Source: Brachypodium distachyon (Eukaryota > Streptophyta > Magnoliopsida > Poales > Poaceae). Taken from it: a DNA stretch of 64,000 nt. Both the position numbers and the translations under genes were made by a program. Below the pieces are notes generated by a model. That model did not search any database, was not told where the DNA came from, and saw nothing but the letters and a program-made list of their open reading frames with translations. How positions within the stretch are numbered: position 1 is the stretch's first letter; each line of letters opens with the position of its first letter. The stretch is taken from positions 7,936,001 through 8,000,000 of the forward strand of contig NC_016133.3 in NCBI RefSeq assembly GCF_000005505.3, in the 5' to 3' direction. Shown piece after piece: positions 11,462 through 21,383 of the stretch.

Positions 11462-12934
11462 TGCATGGGTTTAATTAATTTGGAGTGACCTCGAGGCATA
11501 ATTGATATTCTAAATTGCTAGCATAAGACCAATTAATGTCAGAAAACAATTTACATAATAATATTGGCAATTTGGCTCATTCCACAAGCAATATTTGTGC
11601 AGTACGGGAAAATGCCTTATTCCACAAGCAAGAAAACAGTTTACATAATATTTGCGCATTCACAAGCAATCTCAAATAGGAAAGGAATAGCAGCAGCCAC
11701 ATCGCCCCCCCTGTAATTGTCACCACATGCCCTGGCCTCGAGGGATTTGGAACAAGTTAACAGTGACACGGGAGAGGGAATACTCCAATAGCAACCAGAT
11801 ACAAAAGGGAGAACGACGGTATATATCTTTCTGCTTCGATGAAACTGTGGGCATGTGAGATGTGTTAGCATGGATGCACATGGGGACAGATTGTGTGCAT
11901 CTGGAGTCTGGGAATGTCCCAAGAATTGATATTGGCAGATGCAATGCAACCTTCCAAAGCAAAGCACCTAAGCTAGAGGTTTGTCCCCTTGCGTGCATCC
12001 ACTGCATCAAAAACATGAAGACAAAAGCCGGTAGACATGCATGCGTCTGTCTTTTGGCACTGCTCATGACTCACACAAGAGAAACACTCCGAGTGCATCA
12101 ATGAAAAACCCGTTCGTTTTAGCACGCTTACTCAGAACCACAAGGACAAACAAAGTCGACGCGGCTCAATTCAAGTGAAGCCTTTTTCACCGCACCTTTC
12201 TCACGACGGTTCGACGGAGGAGAAGCAAAGCGTGCTAGAGGAGGAGGATGGAGACGGGTCCCGGGTTGGGACAAAACAAGTGTGGTGAAGGGGATGGGTC
12301 ATGAGATAAACAATCTTGTTGTGACTTGTGAGTGGTGGTGCACAGACATGCTACATTGATATACATTGGGTAAATTAGGTAAAGCAGGCCCATGGCTGAT
12401 GGTGCCTCCACCAATCATAAAATAGACCTCATCCAACGCCTCCCTGTTGTGGCCCACACACGCACGCACTTGACCCTTCTTTCTTTCTTTCTTTTTTTGT
12501 TTCATTCTTTCTTTGTCCATGGAACATCAAATATATCTCCAAACATGGTTTTGCACACAGGATTAACCCTGTAGCAAGGCTACAAGAAAAATGCTATGCA
12601 ACTAGCAGTTTGAGCGTTTTCTGCAAGACTGCAACTGGGCATGTTTCGGCGCAGCGATTGTGGTCAGGACAGCGAAGCCGCAAAGACGTTCAACGTCAAA
12701 GAAAACCGCGGGCTTTGTCCAAGATTTTGCTTGGAACTAGTAGCATCATCACTTATCTCAATTGGATCGAGAATGCATGACCCTTGGTCATTAGGCAGGT
12801 TGGCATTTATGCATAGTCGACCCTTTTTGGTCTCAACTTTAGTTGAGGACTTGAAATTATGTAACCGTTTAGCTGAACAAAATAAATGTATCGCCAATCA
12901 TACATATGGAGAAGTGTGATCTTTTTCTTTCTTA
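11462..12934. other. Intergenic
   Basis: No gene is supported. A partial direct repeat of AGAAAACA-TTTACATAATA plus CACAAGCAAT occurs at about 11541-11595 and 11632-11670. A T-rich CTTT tract lies at 12479-12515. Several short frames on both strands lack domains or codon signals. Confidence 0.4.
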
Positions 12935-13047
12935 CTCCCTCCGTTCCATAATTGTTGTCAAAATATTACATGTATGTAGACATATTTTAGGAATAGATAC
13001 ATCCATTTTTGAGCAAATTTGATAAAAGAATTATGAAACGGAGATAG
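12935..13047. mobile_element. Stowaway MITE
   Basis: The left end CTCCCTCCGTTCCATAATTG is preceded by TA (12933-12934). The right end TTATGAAACGGAGATAG is its inverted partner. The expected TA just after the right end has been lost (ATT follows). The interior matches the ~113-bp family seen at 530 and 59101. Confidence 0.85.
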
Positions 13048-13639
13048 ATTGTAATTATTATAGTTCGCAAAAAATGTATAAACATGAAACAATTTGCAAA
13101 TAAAATAGAATCACATAATTTTGCATGATCAAATCTATATACCTACTATATATTATGCATAACTTGGTGGGTAAAAGTTCCCAAACAATTTACATTATTA
13201 GCTGCCTGTATAATAAATAGACTAGAGTACATACATGATATGAGCCATGTAGTGGATTTTCTTGTTCTACTCTAGCCATCTCTTTATTATCTTAAAAATA
13301 ATGCAAAATGAGCATTATGTTTTTCATAAAAAAACAGAAATATTCCCACCCACTTGTATAGGTTGGGTACACTATGGATCTGCAAAAGGTTGAGAAAATA
13401 TATTTTCATTTGTAGGTTGTACAAAAATATGTGGTGGTTAATAGCAAAAGAAAAGAAACACTATTGCTTGGCCACCATATCTTTTTTGCTGCTCACAAAT
13501 GAAATATCATTTCACCCAACTTTGTAGATATTTCCTTACAAATACTTGTTATATAAATTTATTTATTTTTGCAAACAAAAAACTTTACTCCAGTTGGTAG
13601 GGTAAACTTGGGCCAAATGCCCAAATCCAAACACACCCG

Positions 13640-14129
13640 CGTCTCCTCGTCGCCTGGCCGCCGGCCTATTTCTTGCTCCCCTTCGCTGCTCGTCTGCTCC
13701 AGCGCCCATACTTCATCTCTCCTTGTTCTAGGAGAGCCCCTCCAACCGCAAATTCTGGCTACGTCCCTCCCTCAACCGCCGCCGTCGCCGTCGCCGCCTC
13801 CCTCAACCGCCGCAGTCGCTGCCTCCGTCAGCCGCCGCCGACGGGCTTCCCCTCCGCCGCCGGGCGCCGGATCCACTTCGCCTTCCGGGAGCCATCGCCG
13901 CCCCGTCCAGATCCGGTTCGCAGCCGTTCCCGACCTCCCACCCTCTACCTACCCTTCTCGTCCGCTCGACTCTTTTGGGCGAGTTTAATCTGCTAGTAAA
14001 AACACACGCATTGCGTGTTCTCTGGAAAGTTAATACTTGAGGAGTTTTACATTAGATTTTTGTTTTTATATTTCCAGATTGATTGCTAACTTCATCCCTG
14101 ATTCTATGGCATTTTGGCACTTGCAGGCT
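13640..14129 (+). other. HAWAIIAN SKIRT 5' leader
   Basis: GC-rich, CT-rich sequence (13640-13980) with low-complexity Pro/Ser/Arg frames has the look of a grass 5' UTR exon. A T-rich stretch then ends in an acceptor (cacttgcag, 14126), three nt before the chosen ATG. The donor is not clear; candidates lie at about 13916-13996. No convincing TATA box is seen. Confidence 0.5.
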
Positions 14130-15347
14130 ATGTGGTCAGAGGAGTGGGAGTTGTATCCATCGTCTTACATTGGCGCTCAAGTGATAGATTACGGACCAGT
14201 TACTGAAGACACCAATGATGATCGTAGTGGAGACCTGGCGGTTTCGATGGATGCCGTTCTCCCTGATGATCTCTTAGAGAAGGTTATTTCCTTCTTGCCT
14301 GTTGCGAGTGTCATAAGGTCTGGCTCTGTTTGCAAGAGGTGGCATCAGATTGTGCACGCCCGGAGGCAGACATGGAGTAAAATGATTCCTCAGAAGCCAT
14401 GGTACTTCATGTTTACTTGCAGCGAGGAGGCCGTGTCAGGGTTCGCCTATGACCCAAGCCTCCGGAAGTGGTATGGATTCGACTTCCCTTGCATTGAGAA
14501 GAGCACCTGGTCAACTTCCTCATCGGCTGGGTTGGTGTGCCTGATGGACAGTGAGAACAGGAGCCGCATCATTGTGTGCAACCCCATCACTAAGGACTGG
14601 AAGAGGCTTATTGATGCTCCTGGCAGCAAGTCAGCTGATTACAATGCTCTCGCCTTTTCCGTGAGCAGGAGCTCTCATCAGTACATTGTGGCTATTGCAA
14701 GGAGCAACCAAGTGCCGTCAGAGTATTATCAATGGGAGTTTAGCATCCATTTGTATGAATCAGAGACTGGTAATTGGGTGTCTCCCTTCGCTGAAGTGTT
14801 ACTCGGATGGCGAGGAGGTGATGAGTGTGTCATCTGTGATGGAGTCCTCTACTATCTGGTGTACTCTACAGGAGTTTTGGTGAATAGTGGTGAGCATCGC
14901 CATTGTGTTTTCATGTATGATCTCTCTACCAGGCCTGTTCACACTTCTTTGATGAGCATGGCTATACCAGTACCATGCCCTCTTACATGTGGCCGGTTGA
15001 TGAATCTAAGTGAGAGGCTTGTTTTGGTTGGGGGTATTGGGAAGCAAGATAGGCCTGGTATCATCAAGGGAATCGGCATATGGGAGCTCCAGAACAAGGA
15101 GTGGCATGAGATTGCTCGTATGCCCCACAAGTTTTTCCAAGGATTTGGTGAGTTCGACGATGTTTTTGCGAGCTGCGGAGCGGACGGTCTTATCTATATT
15201 CAGAGCTATGGGTCACCCTCCCTTCTCACCTTTGAAATAAACCAGAAGCTGTGGAGGTGGTCAGCGAAGAGTCCTGTGATGAAGAGGTTTCCGTTGCAGC
15301 TGTTTACTGGTTTCTCGTTCGAGCCAAGGCTGGACATCACTTCCTAG
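14130..15347 (+). CDS. HWS: F-box/kelch protein, HAWAIIAN SKIRT ortholog
   Basis: A single coding exon encodes 405 residues. The start at 14130 gives MWSEEWELYPSSYIGAQV, which aligns with the short N-terminus I recall for Arabidopsis At3g61590. It directly follows the splice acceptor; an upstream in-frame ATG at 14106 would lie in the intron. The F-box spans about residues 43-83 (LPDDLLEKVISFLPVA, then VCKRWHQIV). The rest is a kelch-type beta-propeller with conserved blocks WYFMFT, RKWYGFDFPCIE, GWRGGDE, LTCGRLMNL, GGIGK-DRPGIIKGIGIW and FFQGFGEFD-VFAS. Family role: substrate receptor of an SCF (SKP1-cullin-F-box) ubiquitin ligase that affects organ fusion, shedding, growth and miRNA function. 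Length is close to the Arabidopsis protein and no break is seen. Its neighbour two genes downstream is LRB, as at the Arabidopsis locus. Confidence 0.93.
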   Translation: MWSEEWELYPSSYIGAQVIDYGPVTEDTNDDRSGDLAVSMDAVLPDDLLEKVISFLPVASVIRSGSVCKRWHQIVHARRQTWSKMIPQKPWYFMFTCSEEAVSGFAYDPSLRKWYGFDFPCIEKSTWSTSSSAGLVCLMDSENRSRIIVCNPITKDWKRLIDAPGSKSADYNALAFSVSRSSHQYIVAIARSNQVPSEYYQWEFSIHLYESETGNWVSPFAEVLLGWRGGDECVICDGVLYYLVYSTGVLVNSGEHRHCVFMYDLSTRPVHTSLMSMAIPVPCPLTCGRLMNLSERLVLVGGIGKQDRPGIIKGIGIWELQNKEWHEIARMPHKFFQGFGEFDDVFASCGADGLIYIQSYGSPSLLTFEINQKLWRWSAKSPVMKRFPLQLFTGFSFEPRLDITS

Positions 15348-15604
15348 TTCGTATTTTGTTTCACCTTGCCGGAGTTCTCACATCATATTTTGCCCTGTTT
15401 TGGAGTTTGTGAGTCAGGAGATCATGTCAATGAAGGCATTTGAGCACAGAATTTTTTTCAATTCTTATAGATGTATTCTATTTATTGCTGGAGATATCTT
15501 CTAATGGAAATGGTGGCTTAAATTGCAAATCTCTTCTCTCATTTTTTTGCTAGTTTGATTATAGGAATGGTACCAACTTGACACAAGAACAATTGTTTCT
15601 GAAT

Positions 15605-15783
15605 TGCAAGAAGATTGTCTCTTTCATGTCTCTTTTTCTTCACGATAGTGCAAATGGAGTACTTTATTTCCCTGCAAATGGAGTACACAATTGATTATAT
15701 ATATATATATATATTCATTTGCTTTCATTCCCTGCAAATGGAGTACTTTATTTCTCAGAAGATTGTCTCTTTCATGTCTTATA
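15605..15783. repeat. Local duplications 3' of HWS
   Basis: GAAGATTGTCTCTTTCATGTCT occurs near 15610 and 15760. GCAAATGGAGTACTTTATTTC occurs near 15651 and 15736. GCAAATGGAGTACACAA also occurs, and a (TA)n run lies at 15694-15713. The pattern suggests an imperfect ~100-150 bp duplication around a TA microsatellite in the HWS 3' UTR or flank. Confidence 0.6.
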
Positions 15784-18521
15784 GTCATTAGTGTTTTGTT
15801 CTTTCTTCAGTTCACATGCCTTTGGCTGACCTCTTTTGCTACTGAATTTTGCCTTGTGTTATGAAATCAACAATTACATGCATCCATTTGAATTCCGGTT
15901 CTGAAGCTCTTCTATTGTGGTTGGGCCAATACTTGAAACAGTCCTTGGTCTTCCTGCCGTAGAGCCATTAGATAGTGCAAATGTTGCTTTCTTATGGAAG
16001 AGCAGAACTGTTGTGGCATGTTGCCTTCTCTTGTCGTCCTACCTATCCAATAACCTTTCTTTTTCTTCACTATAGTGCAAATGCAGACTGTGAACTGATT
16101 AGACATTGCTATCAAACTGTCGGCATGTTGAATTAAAGCCGGAGAAATTTGTGGTTTGCTCTGCTTTACTGTTGTCATTTTCTTTCCCTGCCGCAGTTTC
16201 TTTGAGGTTACCATCATCCCACATTGCATATTGTAGTAATATCTAGTATCCATGTAATGCATAATTTATTGCTGAACTGTATTGTACAGCAATGCGTTGT
16301 ACTGCATGTTATGCCTATTTGCCATCGGAAAGCATGTGGTTGTGCAAAGACAGGCAGGAAATCATACATCAGGGTACATGATGTGATTGCCACTGCTCCA
16401 AAACCCCAAATGTGTGCTTAACGCCTGTAGTAAAGGGCTATCTGTTCACTGCAAGGCAAGGAAGGATGTGAATTGTTTTAGCTGTCTAGGGTCATGTTGT
16501 GGTTTCATCAGAGAATCCTTTCCCTTTGATCAGTCACAGATTCTAGTGTAGCTAGCAGAGGCGATCTCAGGGGAGTGCTGGCAACATGAACACATGGTAC
16601 TGTAGCTTTGGATGCATTGCAGCTCTGTTCCAGTTGCCCTCTCTGATGGTTAGTGCAGTTCTGTATGTAATTGTTGAGCTTTTGGCCATTCCTTGTAAAC
16701 AGACACATTTTTATCAGAAATTCTTTTACTACTTTTTCTTTTCGTGTTTTACATGACAATATGACATGGCCGGTGGGGACTTGGTTGCAGTTACTGTTGG
16801 GCTAAGGATAAGATTTCCCACAGGTTAAACATGTTCCATGTCTGCTAGCTACTGTCCAGTAATCATGCCAGTGTCTTTTGTCTGTTTAGGCCACAGAAGA
16901 ATCAGATACATGTAGACAATGAAATCAGTGACATGGTACAGCAGATTGCTATGTCCAAAACCAGACACGTCACACGAATAGTGCTTCTGTGTCCAGTTAA
17001 AAAAAAAGTACTCCTACTACTTCTGTGTGACTGTGTCCATCCCACGTCATAAAACCTTTTCTTCTTTTATAAAGAAGGTTTCGTCTTCCTGGGTCATTAT
17101 TCATCGTGACATAACGAATGAGCATTGGCATGCATCAATGCATGTGAGTATCACAATGGCATGTAAATCTAGAGTGTCTTTTGTTCCAATCTAACGGCTG
17201 AGAACCATTGGTAGTCCAACAGAAATGTGTCTGACCTGACGAGCGAATTAGAGAGGCGACGGGAAATCGTGCTCAAGGAAAACCGTAGATATAACAGTTT
17301 TTCCTGGACAACTCGCAAGCAAATCAAGGCATCCTGTCCCAGCACCCAACGCGAAGCAGCCTGTGTGCTGTGTCCAGCCAAGTGCACAAGCCCCCAATCC
17401 CCAAGGCGGCAAGGCCTCCCCGTCCAGCCCACAACACAAGCAAAGATTAGACGAGAGAGAGCAGAAGTGCCGCAGAAGAGGCTACTGCCATGACCATGTC
17501 CTGTCTGTCCCCTTCTCCGCTGCAACGAGGACTTTTCTTCCATCTGCCTCCGTCCTTTCTCTCTTCTCTCCCCCATGCTCGCTCTCGCTCGCCTGCAGCC
17601 ACCATGTATACGTCAGCTGCCAGCTGCCTCCCCCATGCTCCTGCATCTCCATCAGGCCTGCTTTCAGTCAATACGCAAGGAAAAAAAAGGAACGAGACTT
17701 TCTTGGCCGCTTCGCTCAGCCAGGGAACGGGGAAGAAGAGACAGACAGAGAGAGAGATGTGCTTGGGAGCCGTGTCGAGTGCTTCACAGGTCTTGCGTTG
17801 TTATTGCATCTGATGGTCTCTAGGACAGGAACAAATTCAATGCGAATTCATGGGCTGGATCCTGACCTGTGACGAGATGTTGCATGCATATATGCACTGC
17901 ATTCATGTTCATGTGTGCTTGCTCTCTCTCTCTTCTTTCGCTTGCTTGCTCTCTCTTTCCCTTTGGGGCTCTTGCCGGATGCTGCTGCTCTGTACACTCT
18001 ATCAGAGCTTTTAGGAGTTCCAAGGTTCTCCCTGCTCTGCCTCGCTCATAGATGCTTGTACGTAGTTGAAACCTTTCTTCAAAGTTGCCCACAATGCATT
18101 CAAACAAAAACGGATTTTTTTTTTCTTCTTCTGAGTATATATGAAAAAAAGGACTGTCACGACTAACAAACAGAGACTCTGTGCATTCTGCAAGGCCCCA
18201 TGATGTAGCCATTGCGTCCAGTGTGATGCGTGCTGAAGACTACTATTTATATTTCCCTACAGCTGGCCCCTGTTCAACGCAGCTGTCAGAACATGAAACT
18301 AATGGAGGAGGGAGGCCCATGCTTGAAGAAACGGCTACTGTATCCTGTGGGAAGGAAGTAGTTCAGACCGTCTGAGAATCCGATGGAGGCCTAATTTAAG
18401 TGGATGCCTACTAGGCACTATCCTGTAGCTGTTGTTGGAGCAGTACTAGATCCTACGATACTGATTGCAGACAGGTACCTATTGGTAGGAGGCACTCCGT
18501 AAATGCTGTTCTTGTTGTGGT
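15784..18521. other. Intergenic; CT-rich island at about 17.2-18.2 kb
   Basis: No gene is recognised. From about 17150 to 18250 the sequence is richer in GC and CT/GA runs and gives overlapping short frames on both strands, none with a domain. It could be the leader of an unrecognised or non-coding transcript. No known plant miRNA was spotted by eye. Confidence 0.35.
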
Positions 18522-18567
18522 TTCTCTTCGTTACATTTTTTTTAGATGAACTTCTCTTCGTTACATT
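18522..18567 (-). mobile_element. Micro-insertion 1: T-run between 16-bp direct repeats
   Basis: TTCTCTTCGTTACATT at 18522-18537 is repeated perfectly at 18552-18567. Between them lie 14 bp (TTTTTTAGATGAAC). Read on the minus strand this is an 8-nt body with an A-tail, framed by a target duplication. Confidence 0.7.
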
Positions 18568-18781
18568 AATGTCGTATGGCATGCATATGCATTATGCAGC
18601 AGAGCTGCTAGTGATGTTGCCTTCAAAGGTGAGATGCATCTTTCAACGGAATGGAACGTCTTTAACAAGAACTCTGCTGTGTTTTTCAGTTTGTGACTTG
18701 TGAGATGTACTACATTGGAGATCACAGTTATTGTTCATGTGGTTTTCGGTTGCTTTTGTCATTGCTTATTTCCGATTTGAT

Positions 18782-18831
18782 GATTAGTTTGCTTTTTCTT
18801 TTTTTTTTGCGAAGGATTAGTTTGTTTTTTC
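18782..18831 (-). mobile_element. Micro-insertion 2: T-run between 17-bp direct repeats
   Basis: GATTAGTTTGCTTTTTC (18782-18798) and GATTAGTTTGTTTTTTC (18815-18831) differ at one base. They flank a 16-bp insert, ten T then GCGAAG. Confidence 0.65.
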
Positions 18832-19385
18832 GGTGAAAAAGATGTGATGATTTGTTGGTAGGTAAACTAATACTTCTTGTTAACTGCATTAAAAAATTCT
18901 ATGAAAGATAGGGTAGAGATGATTTATAGCCCTGAAATAAACCTCAGTTTTTCTGCCATTTCCAACTTTTTTTAGGGGGTCCATTACCACCAGAAGCCTG
19001 CAGATTGTTTTGTTTTTGGAGGGAAGAAAGCTACAAGCTCTGTAACCCAAAAAGGACATGGATCTGGCCCATACTGGGCGACTGGGCTTGATTCCCAAAC
19101 AAGTACGGTCTTTCCGGGTGGGAAGGCCGACCAACTTTTGTGCATTGAGGTCGAGGAGCAACTGGCCCGACAAAGACAAGAGGATTATATCCCGGAAAAA
19201 AATTTAAGAGGTTACAGCAGCTGATCCAGCTCCAAGGCCTTGGCTCACAAAGCGCGTAGCTTCTGCAGTGCGCATGCCCCGCGGCCCATATGCACATGCT
19301 TGTCTGAAGATCCCTCATTCCCAATTTAAGTGTGATCTTGGAAAAATCCGGAGTATCAGGCGCAAGGCCTCTTAGATTGCACGTA

Positions 19386-20087
19386 CATGTTTGACATGGA
19401 GAAACCCTAGCCTCGTGCTGATCCCCAACGGAGAAACCCTAGCCTCCGCCGTCTTCGAAAAAGGTTCGATCTCTGGCTGTTCTCTTCGTCTCTCACGATC
19501 GATCTGGCGTTGAGAGCGAGGAGAACAACGGATCAACGTCTGGCATGTTGTTTGCTACATTCTTTTGTTAGGTTTGTGTGTTTTTCGATGGCGTCTTGGC
19601 GATGGAGACGTCGTCGTATAGAAGAGTATGTAGCCGTTGCACCTTTCTCGTCCTGATGTAGCCGTTGCAACCTATGTCATGGAGTCGCTGGTTCTCACGA
19701 CACGTTTTTTCGTGTTTTTAATTTTTTTTCTTGTTGATTATTCGACGGAGATGCAGTTTTATAACTTGTCTTGCAAAGGGTATGTCACCGGCCATGGCGC
19801 GTTCAATGATAGTAAGTTCTCACCGTTTGAGATGGGCGACTCATGCGGCTCTTCAAAAATCTTTAAGGTTAGTTCAGCTTGTGGAAGCATGGTATTCTGC
19901 AATTTTGTCAACGAATACGTGGAGATGCATCAAGATGCGACTGATAGATCAAGAGAAGTTTACTTCGTAGGACTACAATAGAACTTTTAGTTTTGTTGAG
20001 TATTTTCGTTGTTTTATATTCGTTCGTGTATCGATCTTTTGTACTACTTGTTTCATGAATCAATCAGCCAGATAGTTGCTTAAAAAA
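19386..20087 (+). mobile_element. Second copy of the poly(A) retroposon family
   Basis: The segment from about 19540 to 20087 resembles 10893-11442. Shared features are the GGCGTCTTGG start, TTGCAAAGGGTATGTC-type text, GCGACTCATGCGGC, CAGCTTGTG, the TTGTACT...AATCAAT-CAGCCAGAT end and a final A-run. It reaches further 5', to AAACCCTAGCCTCCGCC near 19386-19460, where a short internal duplication is seen. The match is imperfect and no certain target duplication was found. Confidence 0.55.
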
Positions 20088-21300
20088 ATACCAGACACCA
20101 AGGGAGCTCTAAAAAAAAGAAAAAATCCCGGCTACCAAGGGAGTATCCGGACGTTTGTTTTAAAGAGGGAGTACATGTCAACTAAACTTCCGGCACATTC
20201 AACAAAACATCACATAATCATTTTAGCGTTGCCGTGCAAATGCTTGCATGTGATGCTAAAACATTTACATTTGCATAGAAATTTTGGATAAAATCCTAAG
20301 GATTTTTTATTTTTGATTATTTGATTTGCAGGCTTCGTTTTTTTAAATTTTTTGGATGATTTGAATCTGTTTACGTTAGTAGGAACTTTTTCATCCGATC
20401 AAAATCCTTAGATAGTTAGATGTTTTGGAAGCTAAAAATCTCATAGGTATTTTTCTAAAAGATTCTTCTGTACCCTCTATAAGAAAATATTCATCCACTC
20501 AAACATCTTGAAAAGATTCTTTGTTTTCCTATGATTGAATCGAACAAACTTTAACATGAACATAGTCTTGTAGGATACAATGTTCATGATACAGTAAGAT
20601 CATATTATTATCTTGTTTTTTTTTTCTGTTCACGTGCTTTTTTCAATGACGAAAATCAAAGAGAATCCAGTCTCAAATTCCTACGCCCAGTCGCCCACCA
20701 CCACTGGTCTCTCCCTTGACATTTAAGGAGGTTAAACATACTTTTTTACTGGCAGTGCTTTCTTTTTAATCTGATAAGCCAAGTCGAATAGTCCGTTCAA
20801 ACAACCAAACAATCCAAAAACAAAAGTACTATGCGTACAATAGAAATGGTACGATTTCTGGGCGACGTTAATCAAGACCATACAACAAATACAAGCAAAG
20901 GGTGGACGGTGGACATGTAGTACGTTCAAGAAATCGTACAAGTTTTGTTGTATGCATGGTTCTGATAAAAAAACACATTACATTGCACGTCGTGAGGCTG
21001 GCCGGCAGACGGCAGTCCGGGCCTACACGGTAGTACCACTACCACGTATCCAAACAAAACTAGTCATTCGGGCATTCCATTTGCTAACGTTTTTTGTTGT
21101 TGTTCAGATGATTTCATTTGTTAACGCTGGCAAACGATTGTGGTTCCCAACTACTCCTACCGTAGTTTGAACGAAAGCGAGCCAAAAAGCTCAAAAAACC
21201 AAACGGCATCGACGAAAGGAAAGGCGGAAGGGGGCAAAACCGGAACGCCCTGTTGCCTGTTGGCCGCAAAGCGAACACTGCGCGCACCTTTCTCTCCTCC
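20088..21300. other. Intergenic
   Basis: AT-rich with no gene. ACCAAGGGAG at 20097 and 20134 flanks an A-rich 27-bp segment. It may be a further micro-insertion in the opposite orientation, but its direct repeat is only about 10 bp. Confidence 0.4.
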
Positions 21301-21383
21301 TTCCCCTTTCCTGCTCCCCGCACCCTCAAAACTCTCCCCCACTCTCTACGCCGCTAGTGGCATGGGCTAGGGAGGGAGCCCCT

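Noticed and set aside
13569..13996. Pro/Ser/Arg-rich + frames upstream of HWS
   Set aside because: Low-complexity CCG-type leader sequence of a grass gene; no family match.
16985..17035. Possible seventh micro-insertion around an A-run
   Set aside because: The putative direct repeat (CTTCTGTGT) is only about 9 bp and the A-run lies off-centre, so it does not meet the pattern.
17169..18250. Possible gene or miRNA precursor in the CT-rich island
   Set aside because: Frames conflict on both strands; no domain, and no known plant miRNA sequence was found by eye on either strand.
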